Origin: G965216255 sp965216255
GTDB lineage: Bacteria > Bacteroidota > Rhodothermia > Rhodothermales > Bin80
DNA length: 64,000 nucleotides
Assembly (NCBI GenBank): GCA_965216255.1
Contig: OZ244148.1
Location: 5,270,001 to 5,334,000 of the forward strand
Direction: 5' to 3'
Both the position numbers and the translations under genes were made by a program. Below, one piece after another: positions 18,294-26,584 of the stretch (positions within the stretch are counted from its first letter, which is position 1; each line of letters starts with the position of its first letter). Below the pieces are notes generated by a model. That model was not told the origin of the DNA. It saw only the letters and a list, made by a program, of their open reading frames with translations, and ran no database searches.

Positions 18294-18456
18294 GCTGGCT
18301 GGAGGCGAACGGGGGGTTGCCCAAGAGCCCTTGGGGCTAGGCGACCAACTATACGCTCGGCCTTTGGAAAAGGCTGACCCGATACCTGGATGAGGGCCGC
18401 GTGGAGCTGGACAATAACCTCATTGAAAATGCCCTGCGGCCGTTGGTTATCGGCCG
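18294..18456 (+). pseudogene. IS66 tnpC fragment, left of IS21 insertion
   Basis: Almost identical to the part of tnpC around 25540-25690 (WLEANGGLPKSPWG, LWKRLTRYLDEGRVELDNNL). One CAG has become TAG at 18338-18340. The left edge near 18294 is a sharp loss of similarity. The last five bases, GGCCG, are the target duplication of the IS21 element. The gene resumes at 21073. Confidence 0.85.
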
Positions 18457-18460
18457 TGCA

Positions 18461-18552
18461 TATTCCGGTCGATTTCGACCATCTATTCCGGTGGAAGTCG
18501 ACCACTCATTCCGGCTGATGCCGACCACCTATTCCAGTGGAAGTCGACCACT
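18461..18552. repeat. IS21 left-end multiple repeats
   Basis: Four ~22-24 bp direct repeats related to attccggtggaagtcgacca start near 18461, 18483, 18508 and 18529. The right end has two related inverted copies near 21022-21062 (agtggtcgagttcac). In IS21 such reiterated ends are transposase-binding sites (established for the family). Confidence 0.8.
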
Positions 18553-18642
18553 TTTTGTCGACTACCGGAATGGGGATCCGGGTCGGTCTAGCTGGGCTGT
18601 CTGCGCGACTGGAGATTTTGTTAACGCCCTGGGTATGGGGTG

Positions 18643-18664
18643 CCTCGTCATTCATTCACGAGGT
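18643..18664 (+). promoter_or_regulatory. hairpin covering the istA ribosome-binding site
   Basis: CCTCGT (18643-18648) pairs with ACGAGG (18658-18663) across a 9-base loop. The right arm contains the GAGGT ribosome site of istA, whose ATG is at 18670. Such a fold would limit istA translation from read-through transcripts (inference). Confidence 0.5.
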
Positions 18665-18669
18665 AATCC

Positions 18670-20247
18670 ATGCCTGCAAAAAGAATCTCCATGCGTAAAC
18701 TCAAAGAAATACTTCGCCTGAAGCACGAGGGCGAGATGGGTGTGCGGGTCATAGCCCGCTGCCTGGGATTGTCGCACAGTACGGTCATAGACTATTTGCG
18801 CCGCGCCCGCGATGCCGCTCTCTCATGGCCGTTGCCGGAGGGCGTTACGGAAGAGGTGCTCGAAGAAAAGCTTTTCGTCAAGCCTGTGACCCCCAAAGCG
18901 CAGCGTCCCGTCCCGAACTGGGTCTATATCCACCAGGAACGCAAGCGGAAGGGGGTCACGCTGGAGCTCTTGTGGGCGGAATACAAGGAGGCACACCCGG
19001 ACGGCTATCTCTACAGTTGGTTTTGTGAGCGCTACCGCACTTGGAACAATGCGCGTGATCTGGTCATGCACCTGGACCACGTACCCGGGGAGATGCTCTT
19101 TGTGGACTACGCAGGCCAGAGGGTTCCCGTGGCAGATCCCGATACGGGTGAACTGCGCAAGGCACATATCTTCGTGGCCACGCTCGGATGCTCCAATTAC
19201 ACGTATGTCGAAGCCACATGGACGCAACAGCTCCCCGACTGGACCGCCTCTCACCGTCGTGCCTTTGAGTTCTTCGGAGCCGTTCCACGGTACGTGGTTC
19301 CCGACAATCTGAAGGCGGCCGTGGTAAAGGCCCACCGGTGCGATCCGGACCTGAATCCAACGTATCACGACCTGGCCACGCACTACGGCGTGATTGTGGT
19401 ACCTGCGCGCGCCTATAAAGCTCGGGATAAGGCGAAGGTGGAAAAAGGGGTTCAATGGGCTCAGCGGGGCATCCTGGCGCCGCTGCGCCATCAGACTTTT
19501 TGCGGCCTGCATGAGCTCAACCGGCACATACGTCCGCTGCTCACCGAACTCAACAGCAAACCTTTCCAGAAGCTGGAGGGTAGCCGGCGCTCGTGGTTTG
19601 AAAAATGGGACCGGCCTGCGATGCTACCGCTGCCGGAGACACCGTACATCTTCGGCGCATGGCGCAAGGCCAAGGTGCACCGGGACTACCACATCGAAGT
19701 GACCGGCCATCGCTACAGCGTTCCCTACGTGCATGCAAGAAAGCAGGTGGACGTACGGGTTACCGACCGCACCGTGGAAGTCTTCTTGAAGGGGCAGCGC
19801 ATTACCTCGCACCTGCGCAGCACGCGGCCCGGGCGCTTCACCACCCTGGAAGCACACATGCCCGAGGCTCACCGCCAATACCTGGACACGCGGGATCTGC
19901 GCCGGCGCATTGCCACGGCGGGGCCTGCCACCGAAAAGCTCATCACGTGTATGATGCAAGACTTGCAACATCCCGTACTCTGCTATCGGTCCTTGAGGGG
20001 GATAGAAAGGCTAGGCCAACAGCACGGACCGGAGCGCTTGGAAGCCGCGTGTCAGCGGGCGCTGACGTTCGGGGCATACAGGTACGCAAGCGTCGCTTCC
20101 ATCCTGAAGCACCGCCTGGATCAACGCCCCACGCCACAGGACGATGCCCCCTCTATCCAACACGCCAACATCCGTGGCGCCAACTACTACGACGAAACCA
20201 TCACCACACCAGAGGAAAATACTCATGCTCACCCATCCCACCCTTGA
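18670..20247 (+). CDS. istA: IS21-family transposase IstA
   Basis: 525 residues. N-terminal helix-turn-helix (RVIARCLGLSHSTVIDYLRR, residues ~20-40), then an integrase-type catalytic core: FVDYAGQRVPV gives the first Asp, VPDNLKAAV the second, and DKAKVEKGV the Glu. The C-terminal SVPYVHARKQVDVRV region is typical of IstA. Starts at ATG 18670 after GAGGT and overlaps istB by 23 bp, so the two are translationally linked. Intact and of family length. Confidence 0.95.
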   Translation: MPAKRISMRKLKEILRLKHEGEMGVRVIARCLGLSHSTVIDYLRRARDAALSWPLPEGVTEEVLEEKLFVKPVTPKAQRPVPNWVYIHQERKRKGVTLELLWAEYKEAHPDGYLYSWFCERYRTWNNARDLVMHLDHVPGEMLFVDYAGQRVPVADPDTGELRKAHIFVATLGCSNYTYVEATWTQQLPDWTASHRRAFEFFGAVPRYVVPDNLKAAVVKAHRCDPDLNPTYHDLATHYGVIVVPARAYKARDKAKVEKGVQWAQRGILAPLRHQTFCGLHELNRHIRPLLTELNSKPFQKLEGSRRSWFEKWDRPAMLPLPETPYIFGAWRKAKVHRDYHIEVTGHRYSVPYVHARKQVDVRVTDRTVEVFLKGQRITSHLRSTRPGRFTTLEAHMPEAHRQYLDTRDLRRRIATAGPATEKLITCMMQDLQHPVLCYRSLRGIERLGQQHGPERLEAACQRALTFGAYRYASVASILKHRLDQRPTPQDDAPSIQHANIRGANYYDETITTPEENTHAHPSHP

Positions 20248-20995
20248 GAAACTGGAAACACTGCGCTTTGCCGGCATGGCAAGTGCGCTGCGCGAACAGT
20301 TGGCGCAGCCTGATATTGACCAACTCGACTTCATGGAGCGACTCGGCCTTCTGGTCGACCGCGAGGAGGTTGTGCGCCACAATGTGCGCCTGAAGTCACG
20401 GCTGCGACGGGCACAGCTGCGACAGCCAGCCTGTATGGAGGATCTGGACTATCGCACCGGGCGCCGCCTCGACCGGCGACTCATGCTGGCCCTGGCCAGT
20501 TGCGACTGGGTCCGACGTCACCAGAACGTCGTCATTACCGGCCCTACCGGCGTCGGCAAAAGCTACGTGGCGTGCGCACTCGCCCACAAGGCTTGCCTCG
20601 AAGGCTTCTCGGTCCGCTACTACCGACTGCCACGCCTGCTCGAAGACCTGGCCATTGCTCACGGCGACGGTCGCTATCTGAAATTGCTCCAACAGATGGC
20701 TCGCGTCCATGTCCTTTTACTGGACGATTGGGGGCTGACGCAACTGACGACATCCCAACAGCAACACCTGCTCGAGTTGTTGGATGACCGACACCGACGC
20801 AGTTCGACCGTGGCCACGAGCCAGTTGCCAGTGGGACACTGGCACGAGGCAATGGACAACCCGACACTGGCTGATGCCATCCTCGACAGGCTTATACACA
20901 ACGCGCACAGGATTGAACTCACCGGCGATTCAATGCGGAAAAGTATGTCAGAATTGCAGTCCCACTCGCATCAAATCGACCACTCGTCTCGTTAA
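20225..20995 (+). CDS. istB: IS21-family ATPase IstB
   Basis: 256-residue AAA+ helper ATPase that selects target DNA and activates IstA. Walker A is GPTGVGKS at residues ~106-113, Walker B is VLLLDDWG near residue 170, and STVATSQLP is the sensor segment. I chose the ATG at 20225 (AGAGGA nine bases upstream) over an upstream in-frame ATG at 20144, because IstB proteins begin close to the THPTLEKLETLR segment. Overlaps the end of istA. Intact. Confidence 0.95.
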   Translation: MLTHPTLEKLETLRFAGMASALREQLAQPDIDQLDFMERLGLLVDREEVVRHNVRLKSRLRRAQLRQPACMEDLDYRTGRRLDRRLMLALASCDWVRRHQNVVITGPTGVGKSYVACALAHKACLEGFSVRYYRLPRLLEDLAIAHGDGRYLKLLQQMARVHVLLLDDWGLTQLTTSQQQHLLELLDDRHRRSSTVATSQLPVGHWHEAMDNPTLADAILDRLIHNAHRIELTGDSMRKSMSELQSHSHQIDHSSR

Positions 20996-21072
20996 CCGAA
21001 TCCAGCCACGCTATGACACTTAAAGTGGTCGAGTTCACAAAACCAAAGTGGTCGAGTTCACTGGAATATGCA

Positions 21073-21294
21073 GGCCGCAAGAATTACCTGTTCGCGGGAT
21101 CACATGATGCGGCCCAGCGGGCAGCCGTGGTCTATTCGCTACTTGGCACGTGCAAGCTACACGGTGTCAATCCCCAGGAGTGGCTCACGGACGTGTTCGA
21201 GCGCATCCCGACGCATCCGGCCAGGCGCGTAGCTGACCTCTTGCCTCATCATTGGCAGAAGGCACGACAAGCTGACAAAGACAAGGCGGCATAG
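21073..21294 (+). pseudogene. IS66 tnpC C-terminal fragment, right of IS21 insertion
   Basis: Continues the reading frame interrupted at 18456: RKNYLFAGSHDAAQRAAVV, NPQEWLTDVFERIP and a lysine-rich tail to TAG. Nearly identical to 25690-25916. It is followed by the same non-coding IS66 right end as the full copy, ending at 21412 with the terminal inverted repeat cggacgcttac. An in-frame ATG inside the IS21 right end (21013) could in principle start a 93-residue fusion peptide. Confidence 0.85.
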
Positions 21295-21419
21295 CTGCCA
21301 AGCGCCGAGTGTGCCGGATCCGGCAAGCCCACCTGCTCTCCGCCTTCCAGCCGTCCTGTACCCATCGGCACACCTGTAGCTGCCGCTGACCTGTACTTCA
21401 GCGGACGCTTACCGCCCCC

Positions 21420-21746
21420 GTGGCTGCGCTTACGCGCCTGTGGAAGCCATACCACACCCCGGAAATGCCGCTTTTCGGGCTCTGCGCGCGCCAGATATCC
21501 CGGCGCATACGGGCTGCCGCGCGTGCTGCAGGCCTCATGGACAAGTATTCCGGGCACAGCGGACGGACGGGAGCGGCCCACAGCCTGGCCGAGCGCGGAG
21601 CCAGTCTCGTTGAGCTGCAGCAGGCAGGCCGCTGGAAATCACCCTCCATGCCCGCTACCTACGCCCGCAGCGCAAGGGCCGGGAAGAATGCCGTGGCGCG
21701 GCTGCTGGAGAATTGGCTTTGTAATTGTCGTCGCCGTTACTTATAA
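21420..21746 (+). pseudogene. tyrosine recombinase C-terminal fragment
   Basis: About 105 residues with the order expected near the end of a phage-type integrase: HSGRTGAAHSLAERG (H-x-x-R box), QQAGRW (third basic/aromatic position), and MPATYARSARAG (candidate nucleophilic Tyr). The N-terminal DNA-binding part and the first catalytic Arg are missing because the IS66 right end joins directly upstream at 21412. A shorter relic of the same gene lies at 9138-9206. May mark the remains of an integrative element. Confidence 0.7.
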
Positions 21747-21785
21747 ACGTCGTCGATCAGTGGGTAAGGGCTCATCACCCCACTT

Positions 21786-22235
21786 TCACTCGGTGTTTAT
21801 AGCGCGACGCATGAAGCAAACTGGATTGCCATATCCAGGCCCGCTCACATCTCCTACTGTCGTATGTTCAATATCTTCCCTAGGGCCTAATTTGCTGGTC
21901 CAACTGCCACCAACTAATTGCCTAGCAGCGTGCGTTGGTTTGAGGGAATTACCAGACTCTTTAGCATACAGTACGATCTTCTCAAACCCCTCTTCTAATG
22001 AGTCGTCTTCGCATTCGCCATAGCCAAGCGTCTTGAAGGCCCGGACAAACGCATCTACAGTTACTTCTCGGGGGGCATCACAAGGCCAAAAGCCGTCTTC
22101 TTCTGGCCACCACCAACTATCGGCCCTACCCGCAGCCCATGCTATACAGTTATAGCGACGCGCAGGGCGGCTTGTTACTCGGTGATTCCTAGCATTAAGG
22201 TGTGGGAAACCTCTAGGCTTCCACCCCAGAGGCAT
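21786..22235 (-). CDS. DUF7689-like protein, last gene of unknown operon
   Basis: 149 residues from ATG 22235, chosen because AGGAA lies six bases upstream and homologues begin near PLGWKPRGFPHLN; an upstream ATG at 22265 is possible. The signature YNCIAWAAGRADSWWWP, then AFVRAFKTLGY, FEKIVLYA and KPTHAARQL..G.WTSKLG with a final YGNPVCFMRR, matches what I recall as the DUF7689 family; its function is unknown. The conserved Cys-x12-Trp-rich segment and late His could form an active site (speculation). It overlaps the end of the upstream gene by 23 bp, so the two are likely co-translated. Confidence 0.75.
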   Translation of the reverse strand: MPLGWKPRGFPHLNARNHRVTSRPARRYNCIAWAAGRADSWWWPEEDGFWPCDAPREVTVDAFVRAFKTLGYGECEDDSLEEGFEKIVLYAKESGNSLKPTHAARQLVGGSWTSKLGPREDIEHTTVGDVSGPGYGNPVCFMRRAINTE

Positions 22236-22872
22236 AGTTGTTCCTAGCCCAAGAAAGCCATGCATCGGCCATTTTCACTGTGTCTCCGAACATCTCTTCA
22301 GTAACCGGATTTTTTTTCGTTATGGCAGCAAGTGCCTTAAACCAATGATCGGGGTCGTCGCCTTCGCGCTCAATTTGAGCAAGAATCAGCGGTAACACTT
22401 CTTGTCCCATTTCAATGATTCTTTGATAGGACCGGCACGACGTTATTTCGGAGAGAGACGAAGATACACCTCGTTCTGCATACCACGTTTTCCTTAGTCT
22501 ATGGAACTCGATCTGACTGTCATGGGCTGTTGCAACCGTGTAGCAATCAGGAACCGTCTTAGACAGGTCTTGGGACGCCAACGCCGGAACAGTCCACCCG
22601 GATCGTTGCTCTTCAATCCCGCGCAGCCACACTTGGATTAAGCTGGTAACGCGGTCACCAAGATCCGGCGACAGTACCAGGGAGTATTTCCTCAGCACAG
22701 CATTGGACAATGAGGGCCCGTGCCAAGTTGGAGAGACCACTCTCGTAGTAAGAACGTGGTCGCTGGAGACGATGTGTTCGACCTTGCCTTGTAGCACATT
22801 ACTAGCAATAAATAGGTCGTAACCACAGTAAGAAGAAGTACGACAGTTGAGTGCGGGTGCGTCCAGTTGCAT
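22213..22872 (-). CDS. hypothetical protein, middle gene of unknown operon
   Basis: 219 residues, no signal peptide or membrane segment. The first ~110 residues are not recognised. The C-terminal half (WYAERGVSSSLSEITSCRSY, IIEMGQEVLPLILAQIE, DPDHWFKALAAITKKNPV, MADAWLSWARNN) is a helical domain that I have seen as a conserved hypothetical in many bacteria, often beside DUF7689-like genes; no function is known to me. The ATG follows the TAA of the upstream gene with no gap and the gene runs 23 bp into the next, a tight three-gene unit in an IS-rich island. Base composition is lower in GC than the flanking housekeeping operons, suggesting transfer. Confidence 0.75.
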   Translation of the reverse strand: MQLDAPALNCRTSSYCGYDLFIASNVLQGKVEHIVSSDHVLTTRVVSPTWHGPSLSNAVLRKYSLVLSPDLGDRVTSLIQVWLRGIEEQRSGWTVPALASQDLSKTVPDCYTVATAHDSQIEFHRLRKTWYAERGVSSSLSEITSCRSYQRIIEMGQEVLPLILAQIEREGDDPDHWFKALAAITKKNPVTEEMFGDTVKMADAWLSWARNNYASGVEA

Positions 22873-23145
22873 TTACTGCTCTCTTCCTCGTTTCAGTTGT
22901 TCGTCAATCTTTTCAATCACCACTATATTCTGGCTAGCCACAATATACACAGGATTCCCGAGGTCATCCCAACGCTCTTTCAAGCGGACAACTTGAGTCA
23001 CGCTCGGCTTGATTCTAATAACAGTACCGTCGGCAAGCTCTACATCGCTATAGCGTTCGACAGATTGCCTGATTTGAATAGCACTGCCTTCGATTGGTTC
23101 GCCGGAAGGACCGGATATTGGTATCGTATTGTGTGTTATGGCCAT
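22873..23145 (-). CDS. small hypothetical protein, first gene of unknown operon
   Basis: 90 residues. After a flexible start (MAITHNTIPISGPSGEPIEG) there are two or three beta-rich stretches (IQIRQSVERYSDVELADGTV, IRIKPSVTQVVRLKERWD, YIVASQNIVVIEKIDE) and a charged tail. It resembles a small beta-barrel or SH3-like fold, but that is only a pattern impression. Its stop codon abuts the next gene's ATG. The divergent gene at 23337 leaves a 190-bp promoter region. Confidence 0.65.
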   Translation of the reverse strand: MAITHNTIPISGPSGEPIEGSAIQIRQSVERYSDVELADGTVIRIKPSVTQVVRLKERWDDLGNPVYIVASQNIVVIEKIDEQLKRGREQ

Positions 23146-23336
23146 GAGTGCAACGAATTACATGCTTCCGCGCTCAATGGCTTGACAAGCGGTGGGTATG
23201 ACGTAAAAATCTTCCCAGAGAAATCAAGCACCCAACCACAAGCCAATTAGGCTAGTTCCCGGCACAAGCCCCGCGATGCGTCTAGACGTGATTTATCCCG
23301 CCATCACCAGTCTCCACTCACGCGAAGAGATCAATC

Positions 23337-23591
23337 ATGAATCATGCAACCACACCCCCTCAAGCCGGGGACCCTGTACCCTCTGAATCAGTGGCGCAAG
23401 CTCTAAAAATCTTGCTGACTAATAGTCGGGCTTGGGACCAGTTCAGGAAACAGATGCAAGGTCTTAAAGGGGAACGCACCTGGAAGCGATCCGTGGCCGA
23501 GGTGGAAACCGAAGCTTGGTCATGGCTTGAAGCTGTCGCATCAGCAGAACTCGCAGGAGCGCTCCCACCGTCGTTTGTAACCGTGCGGTGA
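23337..23591 (+). CDS. small hypothetical protein truncated by IS66
   Basis: 84 residues with a coding-like middle (WDQFRKQMQGLKGERTWKRS, EAWSWLEAVASAELAG). The final five codons lie inside the left inverted repeat of the IS66 element at 23577, so the natural C-terminus has been lost or replaced. Divergent to the three-gene operon at 21786-23145; it may be part of the same module. I do not recognise the family. Confidence 0.45.
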   Translation: MNHATTPPQAGDPVPSESVAQALKILLTNSRAWDQFRKQMQGLKGERTWKRSVAEVETEAWSWLEAVASAELAGALPPSFVTVR

Positions 23592-23662
23592 AACCCATCT
23601 GGATAAGGTGACGATTTCTCGGGAGATTACTCATGGACCCGAGGACTCAAAGCCTGGATGGC

Positions 23663-23946
23663 ATGAGACAGCCCAGACGTACGGCGGAAGAAATGTTTCC
23701 GCTCATGGAACAGTATGAAGAAAGCAGCCAGACCGCTGCAGCATTCTGTGCCGAGCGCGGCATCTCGTATGGGCAGCTGTTTTACTGGCGTCGGAAGTAT
23801 CGCCTGGAGGCTGCGGCAGCGGCGCCTTTGTGGAGATTGGCAGATCCGTGGCAGGTGAAGAGGCGCAAGTGGAGATCATGTACCCGGGCGGGATACGCGT
23901 GCGCCTCTTTGCGCCGGTATCTGCCTCGTATCTGGCGCAGTCATGA
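23663..23946 (+). pseudogene. tnpA: IS66 accessory protein TnpA, frameshifted
   Basis: N-terminal half reads TAEEMFPLMEQYEESSQTAA and YGQLFYWRRKYRLEAA, the IS66 TnpA helix-turn-helix region. Near 23818 the coding similarity moves by -1 to GAFVEIGRSVAGEEAQVEIM and YPGGIRVRLFAPVSASYLAQ, ending at TGA 23944-23946, which overlaps the tnpB ATG. The copy at 63224 has the same frame break, so it predates their separation. An upstream ATG at 23633 exists but is absent from the second copy. Confidence 0.75.
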
Positions 23947-24278
23947 TCGGACTGGGGCCTTCGCGCCGGTATTTCTTTTACCGGCCGCCGGCCGACATGC
24001 GCAAGAGCTTTGACGGCCTGTGCGCCTTGGTGAAAAGCGGCATGAAGCGGGATCCCATGTCGGGGGACGTCTTTGTGTTCGTCAACAGGAGGCGGAGCCA
24101 TCTGAAGGCGCTTTCGTGGGACCGAAGCGGCTTCGCCTTGTTTTACAAAAGGCTTGAAGCGGGTACGTTTGAGCTGCCGAAAGAGGATATGCCGACGTGG
24201 ACGCAGATGGTGATGTTACTGGAGGGAGTGTCGCTGAAGTCCGTAAAATACCGGCGCCGGTATGTGGTTAAGAACTGA
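23943..24278 (+). CDS. tnpB: IS66 accessory protein TnpB
   Basis: 111 residues with the characteristic RRYFFYRPPADMRKSFDGLC start, DVFVFVNRRRSHLKAL, and WDRSGFALFYKRLEAG followed by a Trp-rich end. Known to be needed for IS66 transposition, exact role unclear. The ATG overlaps the ancestral tnpA stop (ATGA). The last residues (YRRRYVVKN) differ from usual family ends. Appears intact. Confidence 0.9.
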   Translation: MIGLGPSRRYFFYRPPADMRKSFDGLCALVKSGMKRDPMSGDVFVFVNRRRSHLKALSWDRSGFALFYKRLEAGTFELPKEDMPTWTQMVMLLEGVSLKSVKYRRRYVVKN

Positions 24279-24341
24279 AAATCGGGATAGATAGTATGTG
24301 GAAACGGGGAACAATGCATGTGCAGACGTTGTTGAACAATC

Positions 24342-25916
24342 ATGCAGCCCGAAGCACATTCCTCCCTCTCTTCTGCGGATGTTGAGACCTTCCGTGCGCA
24401 GCTTGCCGCGGTGCTTCAGCAGAACGCGAGCCAGTCCGAGGAGAACAATCAGCTGAGCGAAGAGATAAGCCGGCTGCAGGCGAAATTGGAGAGCAAGGAC
24501 AAACAGTGGGCTGAAGCCCTCCGCCTGCTCTTTGGCTCCAGGAGCGAAAGGTATGTACTGGGGCCGGAGGCGCAGCAGGGCCTCTTGATTGACGACATGG
24601 AGGTCGAGGTGCCCCTGCCGCCCGAGCCCGAGACGGATTAGCCGAAGCGGAAGCGGCGCAAGGCCAAGCGGCGTCCGGACTTCGAGGATCTGCCGGATCA
24701 CCTGCCCCGCGAGACGATCGTAATCCAGCCTGAAGAGGACACGACAGGTCTCATTTGCATCGGCATGGAGAAGACGCAGTGCCTGGAGATCGTGCCCAGC
24801 ATGATAAAGGTGGTCGAGATTCATCGCCCCAAGTACGTGGACCCGACCGATGAGGACAGCGGCGTCATCATCGCCGAGTTGCCTCCGCGGCTGGTGGACA
24901 AGGGCATGGCCGGACCGGGATTGTTGGCCGATGTGGTGGTTAACAAGTACTGTGACCACTTGCCCCTGTACCGGCAGCAGCAGCGTTTCCGGCGGGAAGG
25001 CATTGAAATGGCCACCTCCACGCTGGGAGGCTGGATAGCGCAGTCGGCATGGCACCTTGGGCCGCTGTATGATGCACTCAAGCAGGAGGCGCTCTTAAGC
25101 GGGTATCTGCAGGCGGATGAGACGCGTATCCAGGTCCAGGATCGAAAGAAGAAGGGCAAGACCCATCGGGGTTTTTACTGGGCGTACCACACTCCGGAGC
25201 AGAAGCTGTTTGTGATGGAGTATCGCAAGAGCCGTGCCCGTGCAGGTCCGGTGGCGTTCTTGGGTGGGTATGCGGGAGCGTTGCAGACGGACGGGTATGT
25301 GGCCTACAACGTCTTCGAAGCGCATCCGTCTATGACGGTCTACGGATGCATGGCGCATGCATGGCGCAAGTTCTACGACTGTCGTAGCTACGAACCGGAG
25401 AAGGCCGAGCACGTGTTGACAAAGATCAGGCGACTCTACGCCATAGAGCGCAGGCTACAAGAGGAGGGTGCCAGTGCGGAACGTCGGCGCGAGGTACGTC
25501 AGGAAGAGGCCCGGCCTGTACTGGAAGCGCTGAAGCCCTGGCTGGAGGCGAACGGGGGATTGCCCAAGAGCCCTTGGGGCCAGGCGACCAACTATACGCT
25601 CGGCCTTTGGAAAAGGCTGACCCGATACCTGGATGAGGGCCGCGTGGAGCTGGACAATAACCTCATTGAAAATGCCCTGCGGCCGTTGGCTACCGGCCGC
25701 AAGAATTACCTGTTCGCGGGATCACATGATGCGGCCCAGCGGGCAGCCGTGGTCTATTGGCTACTTGGCACGTGCAAGCTACACGGTGTTAATCCCCAGG
25801 AGTGGCTCACGGACGTGTTCGAGCGCATCCCGACGCATCCGGCCAGGCGCGTAGCTGACCTCTTGCCTCATCATTGGCAGAAGGCACGACAAGCCGACAA
25901 ACACAAGGCGGCATAG
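24342..25916 (+). pseudogene. tnpC: IS66 transposase TnpC with in-frame amber codon
   Basis: One frame runs from the ATG at 24342 to TAG at 25914, interrupted only by TAG at 24639-24641 right before a Lys/Arg-rich linker (PKRKRRKAKRRPDFEDL). Upstream is the N-terminal coiled coil and LLFGSRSERYVLGPEAQ; downstream are the Cys-type zinc segment, the core (SGYLQADETRI, THRGFYWAYH, TDGYVAYNVF, GCMAHAWRKF) and the end VELDNNLIENALRPLATGRK. A restart at ATG 24765 would give a 383-residue protein lacking the N-terminal DNA-binding part. Neighbouring relics show the same C-to-T or G-to-T style nonsense changes. Confidence 0.85.
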
Positions 25917-26034
25917 CTGCCAAGCGCCGAGTGTGCCGGATCCGGCAAGCCCACCTGCTCTGCGCCTTCCAGCCGTCCTGTACCCATCGGCACACCTGTA
26001 GCTGCCGCTGAGCTGTACTTCACCGGACGCTTAC

Positions 26035-26584
26035 GGTGAGGCAGCCCCCGGTGTTCGCACTTGATACTGGGGCGATTGTCGTTGTGCGATCGAGACACAT
26101 GTAGGTCAAGACTTCCCAGCGAGAGGCATAATCCTCTGCATTCGGATAGTCGTTGGGTACGGTGGCCTATCAGGACATAACGGCGCGAAGGGATCGCGCA
26201 CGATGAGATGATCTGCGTAGGGCCGAACCGTCTTTGCTTTCAAGGAAGCTCCTGAGGACTCTCCCTGGTCCAGCGGTTTTTCCCTGGGGGACTTACATAC
26301 AACAGTGAAACAATCCCCTACGCATACGATCCTGCGTCATGGCGGATCTCAACCTCCGCCGAAGCAGAGGACACTGGCACCGTGTAGTCTTCCCTTGCCT
26401 TGCGCCAAGGCAAAAGTTCCGGCCTCGCCCGTATGTGACTGAAGCAAGCATCCCGCATAAGCGGCGTTGTATCATTTCCGCACCAGACCCTCACGCCACC
26501 TGTGCAGCTCATGGCCGTTAGGTCAGAAACATATGCATTGTACATGTATTCTGACACATTGTTTCGCGCGTACAAGACATGCGT
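26035..26584. other. non-coding stretch between IS66 and arginine operon
   Basis: No gene is convincing on either strand. It contains the 3' flank of argE; no T-tailed hairpin is obvious. Confidence 0.4.

Larger units (their letters stand above)
18457..21072. mobile_element. IS21-family insertion sequence nested in IS66
   Basis: 2616 bp. The left end begins TGCATATTCCGGT and the right end is the inverse, ACTGGAATATGCA, so the ends are TG...CA as usual for IS21. The insertion is flanked by a 5-bp direct duplication GGCCG (18452-18456 and 21073-21077), and removing element plus one duplicate restores the IS66 coding sequence seen at 25690. Both istA and istB look intact, so this is probably the most recent insertion in the island. 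Confidence 0.93.
23577..26034. mobile_element. IS66-family insertion sequence, complete length
   Basis: About 2458 bp. The left end gtaaccgtgcggtgaaa and the inverse of the right end, gtaagcgtccggtgaag, match except at two of the first 16 bases, which is the usual GTAAGCG-type IS66 terminus. It contains tnpA, tnpB and tnpC in order. No 8-bp target duplication is apparent (cgtcgttt left, ggtgaggc right). tnpA is frameshifted and tnpC has an amber codon, so it is probably defective unless complemented. Confidence 0.9.

Noticed and set aside
23790..23840. Programmed -1 frameshift in IS66 tnpA
   Set aside because: No X-XXY-YYZ slippery sequence or nearby stimulatory hairpin is apparent; a shared old indel is simpler.
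6277..25916. Possible TAG (amber) recoding, because several broken genes are interrupted by TAG
   Set aside because: Intact housekeeping genes here (leuB, argF', ppc) end with TAG, TAA interruptions also occur, and the amber codons lie only in relics and IS genes.
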